Below, one piece after another: positions 32,384 through 41,337 of a stretch of 64,000 nt of DNA (position 1 is the stretch's first letter; the number at the start of each line of letters is the position of its first letter). The notes below the pieces were generated by a model. That model made no database searches, was not told where the DNA came from, and was given only the letters and a program-made list of their open reading frames with translations. The stretch is from the NCBI GenBank assembly GCA_009746045.1, contig RPFO01000079.1:1320785-1384784 (forward strand), given 5' to 3'. This DNA comes from Mesostigma viride (taxonomy: Eukaryota; Streptophyta; Mesostigmatophyceae; Mesostigmatales; Mesostigmataceae). A program made the position numbers and the translations under genes.

Positions 32384-33304
32384 ATGGTGCAGGAGGAACA
32401 GCGGCAGCAGGATTTCCGGTTTCGGCAGTCTGCTGGGGGTTCGATTTCTCCTGAATTACGCCGTGTCGTTCGGGATCTATCTTTATTGCTTGCAGATCGT
32501 CCGCCTGTAAATCGCAGCTTCGTGCAATTCGTCGACGACCAGGTCGAAGATTGGGAGCGAATTCTGCGACACGTACAAACCATCGTCATTCCGGAGCACC
32601 GGAGCATCGACGACCTTGAGCAGGAGCTTCACGGGTTGGTCGGCATCCAGACGGTGATTACTGCAGTAGCAGAGCGAGTGCGGACGGAGTTGGCAGCAAG
32701 GCGAGGCGAGGTTGCGGAAGCAGCTGGCGCAGGGCGACACGAGTTTGTGCCGACAGTAGCGGGCGCGGGAGTACCACGTGCTTTCGCAGGCGGCATCGGC
32801 GACGAGGGTGTTGCAGCGGGTCCAGTTAGGCGTGAACGACGCGGAGCGGAGCACTACAGGCGGCTTGCAGAGGTCGGGGCGACAGCGGAAGCCATCGCCG
32901 GAGGACAGCGCGCGACAAGAGTCGGCAGGTTTCCAGAGCGAGTAAGAGTTCCTTTTCAGGAGCTGCCCCCGCCCCTTCGCGTTCGTGTGACGCGTTGGGA
33001 GGAGTTTGCACCTCTTAGGTACGAGAGTGACCTTGAGGTAGGAGCAGGGGGTGTCGCTGGGCTAGGCGACGAGGCACTCGGCGACCACGAGGTGCCAACG
33101 TACAATCCGCGAGGTGCCAACGACGGGTTGTCACCTGTCTACTTTACCAACGGTGACGATTCAGTCATCGCGGGCCGACAGCGGGTCGACGACGGCGCAG
33201 CAGGTAGCAGGGTACCAGAGCTGATTGTGGTGAGCGACAGCGACGACGACAGCGACAAGGAGAACCAGGACGCGCCTGGGGCCAGCCGTGGTGGTCTTGC
33301 CTGA
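32384..33304 (+). CDS. A2 ORF1, unknown protein before Gag
   Basis: 306 residues, intact, collinear with A1 ORF1. Conserved parts are the N-terminal helix (SPELRRVVRDLSLLLADRP), VDDQVEDWERIL, the ERRGAEHYRRLAEV block, the LRVRVTRWEEFAPL block and the acidic end PELIVVSDSDDDSDKENQ. The end again combines a hydrophobic-then-acidic SUMO-interaction-like motif with KEN. There is no membrane segment and no zinc motif. The function is unknown. Confidence 0.75.
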   Translation: MVQEEQRQQDFRFRQSAGGSISPELRRVVRDLSLLLADRPPVNRSFVQFVDDQVEDWERILRHVQTIVIPEHRSIDDLEQELHGLVGIQTVITAVAERVRTELAARRGEVAEAAGAGRHEFVPTVAGAGVPRAFAGGIGDEGVAAGPVRRERRGAEHYRRLAEVGATAEAIAGGQRATRVGRFPERVRVPFQELPPPLRVRVTRWEEFAPLRYESDLEVGAGGVAGLGDEALGDHEVPTYNPRGANDGLSPVYFTNGDDSVIAGRQRVDDGAAGSRVPELIVVSDSDDDSDKENQDAPGASRGGLA

Positions 33305-33406
33305 GTGGTAACACTTGGCACTTTCCTTTCTTGTTCAGTAGCTTATATTGCTTTAATTGCTGCTTGGCCACTTGGCTGGCTGTAGCAGATCTGAACAGAG
33401 GCCATC

Positions 33407-34585
33407 ATGGAGGATGGAGCTATCAACCAACAAGCGGGCTTTATGGGCTTTGGACGGCGCGGCGCTGGGACGAGATGGACGCGATGGACGCGGTGGACGC
33501 GATGGACGCGGGGACGGCCAGGCGCTGGGAGACCAGGCTGAGGTGCCAGATAATCAGAGCCAAGGATCTCAGGGCGGGCAGCACGCGCCAGCCGCAGATC
33601 AAGCGGCGCCTAAGCGACCAACCGTTGCTGAGGGGTACGCGGTGCTAGGCCAGTTTCAGTCCATCAAGGACAATTGGCAGCCCCGGGATGCTGAGAGGAT
33701 GTTAGAGGACATGAACTTGTACACGGAGATATACAACGGTGACAAGCTTCGCATCCTGGCGTCTAGTGCCTACATACGGCAGTCGGCGAGGCGGCTGTTC
33801 AAGTTTGTTCGGGAGCGACACGCGGCGGGGGACACCTGGACGGCGTTTATGACGCGACTCAGGTCGTTCCTGAGTGACAAGAGGACCATAGATGGGTCCC
33901 ACCTGAAGCAAGAATACCTGGACTACAAGCCCATCAAGGGGCAACTAGTGGTCCACGCCTTTGAAGACTTCGTCAAGCTGAGGGAGGACGCCATGGCCAA
34001 GGGCTTCTTCGTCGCAGATCGGATGGCCATGGGCGACTTTCTCAAGTCGCTGCAGCTGGATCCGGTCACCATGGATAATGTGACCATCCACATGCGACAG
34101 GTCCATGGCTGGGCAGCCATGACGGATCAGTTGTATGAGTGTTTCAGCGGCAAGTACGTGGGGGTAAGCGCCCTCGTCAGAATGATGAGGAGGCCACTGA
34201 ACCCACGGTTAAGTCCATGAGGGGATCGGGCCACGGGGGCCCAGCGTCCTCGAGAGGGCCTGAGACCTCTTCAAGGGGTCGAGGAAGGTCCAGGAGGGGG
34301 CGTGACAGAAGGGCTGGACGGGGGACCCCGCCGAAGTCGGGACATCCACAGTCCCAGTTTGACTTCAAGAGGGTGGGTGGTCCTCCCAAGGCTGGGCCCA
34401 GCAGTGGGACCTCACGGGACATCAGTCAGGTGGAATGTTATTTCTGCCAGGGGAAGGGTCACTTCAGGAATGAGTGTCCCTCGTACCTGAGGCAGGAAGG
34501 TCAGAGCAAGCCAGCTCAGGGTGGCAGCAAGGACAAGGCTGGTCCATCCCAGGACAAGGGCAAGGGCAAGGCTGCTGATCATTGA
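33407..34585 (+). pseudogene. gag: A2 Gag, two compensating frameshifts
   Basis: ATG at 33407 (MEDGAINQQAGF). Compared with A1 there is one extra base near 33471 and one missing base near 34165, so the middle reads in a different frame (33474-34160, DGRDGRGGRDGRG and the capsid-like helices LYTEIYNGDKLRI, HAFEDFVKLREDAM). The end returns to the original frame with an Arg/Gly-rich region and zinc knuckle CYFCQGKGHFRNEC at 34436-34477. It ends at TGA 34583-34585. Unlike A1 it lacks the 636-bp insertion. Confidence 0.88.
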
Positions 34586-37500
34586 CTTGAGCCTGCACAC
34601 ATCCCTGAACCCTGGAGGGTGCCCCCAGGGGTGTGTAATGAAGCTGCTAGTGACAGCAGTGAGGGGCAGCCCCATGCTCTAGTGAAAGAGCCTATTGGAC
34701 ACGATGGGGCAAGCTTGGTTACCACAGAGAGTATGCCAGCTGTAGCTGCAGTGGTTACTCGCCAACGTGCCCGCCATGGCGGTGCTGAGCCTGAGGTAGG
34801 ACCTGGTGATGTGGACCCAGGTGGATCTCAGAAGCATTCTGACCGTGCAGGACTGGCACAGGATGGTCAGGATGAGGATAGGGCTGGAGACAGTCTGACA
34901 GGCACGACCCTGGTGCCTCCTGTACATAAGGGATCTGTACATACCTTGAGTGCTAATAATGACAATAAAAGGTTTTCTCTCTTGTATGACATTGCCTCAA
35001 GGTTGCATACCATGTTTGGCCATGCAGCTCAGTCTTTGCAAGTTGCTAGACGGCTGGGAGGAAGTGAGTTGTACTCCATCTGCCAACAGGTTGCTCAAGC
35101 TTGCAAGTGCAGGCTAGTTGCTAGAAAGCCCAAGCAGTCTCATGCCAGGACTCCTATTTTGCAGCCAGGCCATGTGCAGGTAGATATTCAGAGAATCAGG
35201 GGTTTGAAGCTGCTGGTGGCAGTGGACAGATATACCAAGTACAAGACCCTAGAGATCCTGCCTGACATGGAGAAGCCTACATTGATTGCTGCTCTGAAGT
35301 TGACAAGGAGCAGGTACCCTGGGTTGGAGTTGTTGCAGTGTGACATTCAGTTTGAGTGCTGTGAGAACCTGCCAGAGTTTCCAGAGTTGCTGATTACACC
35401 CAGGGAGAGCCACGGCCAGCAAGGGGTGGTGGAGAGAGCCATCCAAGAGATCAAGACTGTGCTGCTGGTGGAGAGGATTCCAAGGACGTCATCTGCCATT
35501 GTGACATCTGCATGGCTACGTTCTGTGGAGGACAGGCTGAACCTGAGGACTCCCATGTTCTTTGGTGACATTGCCATCAATCCTCTTATGCTGCATACCA
35601 GGATGCTGCCAGCTGATGCTGAGCAGGCATGGAAGGAGAAGCTAGAGGCCAAGTTCCTCAAGCTGAGGCAGAAAGACAAGGGCTGGAGTGTCCTAGAACC
35701 TAACGTTGGACAACAGGTTGTTGTGTGGAAGGAACCAAGCTTTCCAGGGAAACGTGGCAGCTGGCATGATGGGGTGGTGACCCGAGTAGAAGCCGCTGGC
35801 CATAAGTGCTGGGTGGCCATTGATGGCTCCCAAGCAGTGCACCGTCTGTCCTGGTCAAAGATCCGTCCCCGGGGAGGTAATCAAGGAGACCTCTTCCAGG
35901 TGCCCGCTGGTGTACAAGGCGGGGGTGACGTGGAGCTTCCTGATCAGGGTGCTACAGCTGTATCGAGCCCTCAGGGTGACCCTGGCCCGGCCCCTGGGGT
36001 ACCTTCACATACGGTGGTTGGGCAAGCAGGCGGACAGGCTGCACCTCCGGAACGGCCCGACACCAGGCCTAGGGGTGTGCGTCTATCAGATATTGTACAG
36101 GCTTTGCAAAGAGCCAAGAAGGAGCCTAAGGTGTCCAAGCTTGTCCAGTTGGATGAACCTGAGGTAGCTGCCATGGAGATAGATACCAATGCACAGGTTT
36201 CTGTCATGGGACCTCAGCATACAGGAGAACTGCTGGTCGGAGAACCAAGTTGCCCCTGGGTGTCTGATTTCAGTGGTAGGACGCATCTAAGGGTGTTGGG
36301 AGAGGTTACTGCCCCTGTCATGGGTGTGGATGTGACCTTCCTTGTCCTAGAGGACTATGATGGCCCTGTGATTTTGGGTCAGAATTTTCTGGGCAATCCT
36401 GGGATTTCTATCAGAGCTACAGCTCTGAGAAGAGATGGCTGGGGGATGATTCCCCTAGAAAATTTCAGGACAACATTTCCAGTCAGGTGCAGGGCCAAGC
36501 CGGTCAAGGGTGTAAAATGGGATGAAGGGGAGGTGCCCCCAGCGGCCAGTTTGGTGATTCCAGCTGTGTTGCACCCCAGCAGTATTGGCATAACTCACAG
36601 GAGCCTTGCTGCACACTCTCCTTTGACATATGACCAGCTGGTCCAAGAGATGAGCTCGCCTACTTTGTTTGAGGCTTGGAAGCTCGCCTTCTCCAAGGCA
36701 TTGGAGGAGTGGTTGCAGTTTGAGTGTGCTGCACCAACAGACAGACGTCCCCCAGCATCAAGGAAGCTTGCTTTGAGATTTGTGCTGAAGAGGAAGGTTG
36801 TGGATGAGGTATCAGTGCCCCATGTCAGGCCTGTCCTGAATGAGTATCACGGCACGGGGAGTCTGCCAGGAGAGGAGCTATACACGCCAGGGATGCTACA
36901 CGACACATGGAGAATTTTGCTATGTCTCTACGTGGGGTTGCTGAACAGGGGAGCAGCTATGTCATCAGTGCTGCTGGACTTCAAGAGGGCATTTTTAAAA
37001 TCTGATCCAGAAGTGGCCAGGAGGGTGTGGAAGCAGGATGAGCCTTACTGTGTTGAGGTGCCTGCCATCTGGAAGCTGGAGCTGCATCAACAATTCCTGG
37101 TTATTCTGAAGGGCCTGGAAGGACTCAGGTCGAGCCCAATCATCTGGAGACTCACGCTGCAGGAAGCTCTGATCAGTGAGTGTGGCTTGAGAGTGTCTTC
37201 AGTTGATCCCTGTTTGCTGCTGGCCCAATGGGAGGGTCTGCCAGTGTATGCTAGTTTGCATGGAGATGATCTGCATTTGCTAGCCCCCACGACCTGGCTG
37301 AAGAAGTTTATTCCTGTCATCAGTGGCAAGTTTTCACTGGGCAAGGAGCTGTGGCAGGAGCCCAACAAGCCTGTAGTGTTCTGTGGAATGCAGGCTACCC
37401 TGTTCAGGAGGGACGGGGAGTGGAGTATCAGGCTTCAGGCTGGAGGAGATTATAAACAGACCATTGTGAAGGCCTTGCCAGAGAAGATCACCCAGGCTGC

Positions 37501-38176
37501 AGGACCTGAGTTGAGAGGCATGTGGGCCTGGTTTGCCAGCATCTGTGGTCCGTCTTTGATGGTCCATAGCAGAATGCCTGATGAGGTGCTTGAGGATGAG
37601 AAGCCTCGAGTCATAGCCCGGTTGGTGGAGAGTACCCCTGATCTGATTTTGTCTGGGATTGACTTTGCCCAGCCTATCACCTTGGAGATCTTTGTTGACA
37701 GTTCCATGGATGCTCGCCAGGTTACCAAGGTCAGGGGGAGATCTGCTGCTCTGTTTGCTTTTTATCAGAGCAGGGCAAGTTTGTTCAGCTGGTACAGCAG
37801 ACTGCAGAAGAGGGTCTGTATCAGTTCAGATGTGGCAGAATGCAGGGCCATATGCGAGGGGATCCAGTCCAGCCTGTACATAAAGGAGTTAATGCTGGAG
37901 CTGGCTTCAGTTACCCCTTGGACCTTGCAGATGGAGACGTTGTTGCTAACAGACAGCATGGGTATGGTCCAGTTTGTTCACAAGCAGCTGGCCAGGAGCC
38001 GGGACCTGGATTATTTGTTGCTGAAGGAGTTGGCCAGTTTGGTTGACTTGAAGCATATCCCTGGCGAGGAGAACCCTGCTGATGCATTGACAAAGCTGCC
38101 ACACAAGGCCCCAGCCCAGTACAATGTACTGAGGAAGCTCATGAATGCTGACTGTCAAGTCGGTCTATCTGTCTAA
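34586..38176 (+). CDS. pol: A2 Pol polyprotein: integrase, protease-like, RT, RNase H
   Basis: 1196 sense codons open from the Gag TGA to TAA at 38174, with no upstream ATG until about residue 50, so expression probably needs readthrough of the UGA. Integrase: HHCC (LHTMFGH, CQQVAQACKC, about 35005-35113), D/D/E in VQVDIQR, LQCDIQF and GVVERAIQ. Retropepsin-like domain after integrase: EIDTNAQVSVM (about 36175) and VILGQNFL (about 36368), with N replacing the glycine of DTG. RT: LLDFKRAFLKSD (36972) and ASLHGDDLHL (37253). RNase H: FVDSSMD, AECRA, LTDSMG, and the copia-like end HIPGEENPADALTKL. Textbook Ty1/copia order is PR-INT-RT-RH with YVDD. Confidence 0.93.
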   Translation, partial: LEPAHIPEPWRVPPGVCNEAASDSSEGQPHALVKEPIGHDGASLVTTESMPAVAAVVTRQRARHGGAEPEVGPGDVDPGGSQKHSDRAGLAQDGQDEDRAGDSLTGTTLVPPVHKGSVHTLSANNDNKRFSLLYDIASRLHTMFGHAAQSLQVARRLGGSELYSICQQVAQACKCRLVARKPKQSHARTPILQPGHVQVDIQRIRGLKLLVAVDRYTKYKTLEILPDMEKPTLIAALKLTRSRYPGLELLQCDIQFECCENLPEFPELLITPRESHGQQGVVERAIQEIKTVLLVERIPRTSSAIVTSAWLRSVEDRLNLRTPMFFGDIAINPLMLHTRMLPADAEQAWKEKLEAKFLKLRQKDKGWSVLEPNVGQQVVVWKEPSFPGKRGSWHDGVVTRVEAAGHKCWVAIDGSQAVHRLSWSKIRPRGGNQGDLFQVPAGVQGGGDVELPDQGATAVSSPQGDPGPAPGVPSHTVVGQAGGQAAPPERPDTRPRGVRLSDIVQALQRAKKEPKVSKLVQLDEPEVAAMEIDTNAQVSVMGPQHTGELLVGEPSCPWVSDFSGRTHLRVLGEVTAPVMGVDVTFLVLEDYDGPVILGQNFLGNPGISIRATALRRDGWGMIPLENFRTTFPVRCRAKPVKGVKWDEGEVPPAASLVIPAVLHPSSIGITHRSLAAHSPLTYDQLVQEMSSPTLFEAWKLAFSKALEEWLQFECAAPTDRRPPASRKLALRFVLKRKVVDEVSVPHVRPVLNEYHGTGSLPGEELYTPGMLHDTWRILLCLYVGLLNRGAAMSSVLLDFKRAFLKSDPEVARRVWKQDEPYCVEVPAIWKLELHQQFLVILKGLEGLRSSPIIWRLTLQEALISECGLRVSSVDPCLLLAQWEGLPVYASLHGDDLHLLAPTTWLKKFIPVISGKFSLGKELWQEPNKPVVFCGMQATLFRRDGEWSIRLQAGGDYKQTIVKALPEKITQAAGPELRGMWAWFASICGPSLMVHSRMPDEVLEDEKPRVIARLVESTPDLILSGIDFAQPITLEIFVDSSMDARQVTKVRGRSAALFAFYQSRASLFSWYSRLQKRVCISSDVAECRAICEGIQSSLYIKELMLELASVTPWTLQMETLLLTDSMGMVQFVHKQLARSRDLDYLLLKELASLVDLKHIPGEENPADALTKLPHKAPAQYNVLRKLMNADCQVGLSV

Positions 38177-38924
38177 AAGCTGAGAGCTGGGTGCTTAAGT
38201 CTCTGGATATCAGGCTGGGAGCTTGATTGTACATAATCCTGAGCACACCTTGAGGGGTGAGACATGTCTCTGGTGTGGGAATGTCTGACATTGTCTCTGA
38301 TGGAGAGATGTCTATCTGGGGTTTTCATCTCAGTCTGAGGTTTCCCCAGATCTGTGGTTTGTGGGCGGGGTTCGATTCCCTGGTGCCGTCTTAAGGCGGA
38401 GTTTCACGGACTGGCTGACCCATCCACCATGCTGGTGAGGTGGCGACAGGTCCCCTGATTTTCCACGGTTGGAACGAGTATGGGAGCTTGTGTTTTGCAT
38501 GTGCTTCGCGTAGATGTTGTGTCTGGTTCGATAAGGGGCAGCAGACCGGCGCCGACTCCCGTCTGGGGGTCAGCAATGTTTTCTGATGAGCTGTTGTGGG
38601 TGATCTGTGGGGTTTCGCCTAAGGTCCTGAAGGTTGTACATACTTCTCAAGTTCTTAACTGAACACCTATGGGCTGCCACAGTTGGCCAACCTCTTGTAC
38701 ATGGGTAACACAACGAGCCTCCCGTGAAGGGATAGGGACTCATTGTAATTTGTTTGTGCTCCTGAGCCAGTATGGGTGCTATGTACATATAATAAGGAAT
38801 CCAAGCTGACTGTCATGCCCAGCGGGTTGTGACTTGTAGTCTGGGGAGGATATCCAGTACCCATTGTGTGTGTTTGTATGTAGACTTGTGTGAGCTGCTA
38901 CAGCTCAAGAAAAGAAAGGATTGG
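38177..38924 (+). other. A2 3' untranslated region
   Basis: About 750 bp between pol and the 3' LTR, conserved in A1 at 44609-45358. It contains GTTCGATTCC at 38370-38379 (B-box-like) and ends in the purine-rich AAGAAAAGAAAGGATTGG just before the LTR, the probable polypurine tract. No ORF is recognised. Confidence 0.7.
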
Positions 38925-39621
38925 AGTTAACGCCAAGCGCATTGGCGTGATCCTGATTCGGCATATCTCTGCGATTCCAGCGGCACCGGAACGAGTTCAT
39001 TCCGACAAGTATCAAGAAAGTTATGGCGTTCCGACTTCCCGGTCGCGCGCGAGCGCGAGCCGGCTGTTCTTCTAAGTCGGACGTGAATATTTGCCGACGA
39101 CATATGGGGTCGACAGTAATTCCTGGGCTGACAGGAATTAGGTGCTGTACCTACGACGGTATTGGATTAATACGTCGTACGCAGGAAATAGGAACCTTAA
39201 CCTGTGGTCTGTTGGTACCGCAGGCTTAGTCCTGGACTTCTAGGTGCAGATGCAATAGTCACTGTGGACTGTGCTCTGTGGTCACTGTGCCTGTATGGCA
39301 GACCTACTGTATAGGAGCTGGGCGCTGTACAGGTAGTGAATACTGTACCGGGGGTGTTATTACTGAGCAGGCCTCCTAGGCTGCTCAGGACTAGCAAGCA
39401 CAGTGCACAAGTATATAAACAATAGGCCAGTGCCAAATGGGCATCTCTTGCGAGCCCGCCTCACGTGTTGTGCCTTGACTTGGCAAGCGCGTGTACAAGC
39501 CTCACGTGTGTGAGCGCTGTAAACATTATCCGATTTTAACAAAGCTCCGTTTCCAACCATATCACACATTGCTGCATTGCAACCATATCCTTCACATTGC
39601 AGGTGCTAAGAAAGCTTAACT
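38925..39621 (+). repeat. A2 3' LTR
   Basis: 697 bp, AGTTAACGCC to AAGCTTAACT, followed by GGGGG. TATATAAAC lies at 39412. Confidence 0.95.
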
Positions 39622-39626
39622 GGGGG

Positions 39627-41337
39627 GGCACCCAAGACCCACAAGTCCTCCCACCAAGGGGGCAGTGGCTCTCAGGGGCGTGGCAACACGTGGCACCGTG
39701 TGCCCCTGCATGGCAACCCCAACAACAACAACAACAACAACAACAACAGGTCCCAGCAGGGCAACAATAACAACAGGTCCCAACAGGGCCAAAACAACAA
39801 CAACAACAGGTCCCAGCAGGGCCAGAACCGGTCCCAGCAGGGAAACAACAACAACAACAACACCAACAACAACCAGCCTGGCAACCCTGGGGGGTCCATA
39901 AGGTGCCTGAGGTGCTTCCAACGAGGGCACGCACGGCACAACTGCCCCAACAACGACTCCCTGGCCAACGGGGTGGATCTCTGCCCGGGCTGCTGGCACG
40001 CACGTCATCCCCTGGGGCCTCCAGGCAGCCGTTGCAACAGGCCTCGCTACCCAAATCAATGTGAGTTCACTCACCTTATGTACTCTGAGGATGATGATCT
40101 CATTACCATTGGGGATGGCAACCAGGGCATAATTGATTTTGAGGCAGCAACCTTACTGTCCTCCCAACACCCTGTTCTGGAACCTTACATAAAAGCACTA
40201 ACCCCTACTGTTGACAACTCCATAGATATCAAGGAGCTTGCTCATCAGCTGCACCTAGCCATGGGTCATGAAACAGTGGCTGAGGAACTGGCCAGACGGC
40301 TGGGGGGTAGTAGCATGGGAAAACAACTCAGGAATGCAGTAAAACTGGCTAGACAACACTGTCAAGAATGTCAGTTCAATAGCCCCAAACCTCAAAAATG
40401 GCATACTGCAACTCCTTCCACCAATAGGGGCATGATAGTGGGGGATGTGATGCACATCAACAAAGATGTCCAACCCTACCTGATCCTAAAAGACTCATGG
40501 TCCAGGTTCACAGTAATGGAACCCCTACCTGGCATGTCTGCAGGGCAGCTACGTGTTGCACTCATGATTGCTTTACCCAGATTCTACCCAGTTGACAGAA
40601 TTTTGCTTGATCAACAATTTTCTTGTCTGACTGACCTGGAAGGGTGTGAAGCAATAGAGATTGCTGGGCTGGAAGATCATGAGGGTCAGGGGGTCATTGA
40701 AAGAACCATCAGATCTGTCAAAACCCTACTAGCCAAAAATCCTTCCAAGGATGCTACTTCAGGGGTCTATTGTGACAGGGCACTCTGGTGTCATGAAATG
40801 TGCACAACCCTAAACATGAGACCTGTCTTGCATGCCACGTGGGGTGAAGTAATCCCAGCAGGCCTGCAGGCAGGTGTATATCCCCCAGAGGTGATAGCAC
40901 TGTACAACACTGCACGTGCACAAACCTCAGCAAAACTGGCAGAAAAAGATAAAACCCATTCCAGGCCAGTATTCCAAAAAGGTGATCAAGTTCTCTATTA
41001 CAAGGAAAACAGCTTTGGTAAGGTTGGAACTTGGCTAGGTCCAGTTACCATCCGTGGATTTACCAAAAACAGCAAGACCGTGGAGGTCAAGCACAATATC
41101 AATGGGAAGCGTCACAGGGTGAGCTGTCATAGAATTAAGAAGTATTATTCTCCCATGGCAGACGTGCCTGGGGAAGAGTCTTTAAGCATGGACTCACTAC
41201 TTCTATCTGGCAACTCCAGCATGCCCAGCAGTAGCTCTGAGCCACCAATTACTGCTGTTGACAGCACCACAGCACCCTCTGTGAACCTTCCACCCTCAGT
41301 GAAGCCAGGCCCACTTCACAACCTGGGGATTGCTTAA
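39627..41337 (+). pseudogene. B1 Gag end and integrase, resumed after A2
   Basis: Continues the Gag frame (GAPKTHKSSHQGG), then an (AAC)n-coded Asn/Gln-rich tract at 39718-39875, a zinc knuckle CLRCFQRGHARHNC at 39903-39944, and a second Cys-rich segment (CPGCWHARH, RCNRP, QCEF). Integrase follows directly with no protease between: HLAMGH and HCQEC (40252-40372), D in GDVMHIN (about 40444), D in ILLDQQF (about 40610), E in GVIERTIRS (about 40696), then an SH3-like end (GDQVLYYKEN). The frame ends at TAA 41335. PR-RT-RH continues in another frame that is open from 41262. Confidence 0.88.

Larger units (their letters stand above)
31591..39621 (+). mobile_element. Copia-like element A2 (innermost member of the nest)
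   Basis: 8031 bp with LTRs of 700 and 697 bp that differ by about two substitutions and a 3-bp indel. It is the same family as A1: ORF1, Gag, UGA, Pol, all collinear, with a very similar Pol. Pol is intact in one 1196-codon frame, so A2 is the best reference copy. Gag has two one-base lesions. The LTR 3' end (GCAGGTGCTAAGAAAGCTTAACT) differs from that of A1 (GCGTTTAAAAACGTTAACT), so the two are separate subfamilies. Confidence 0.96.

Noticed and set aside
38370-38379. tRNA-like B-box GTTCGATTCC in the family A 3' UTR (also about 44802 and 19697)
   Set aside because: A T-arm can be drawn at 38370, but no acceptor stem, D-arm or anticodon arm fits upstream, so no tRNA gene is called.
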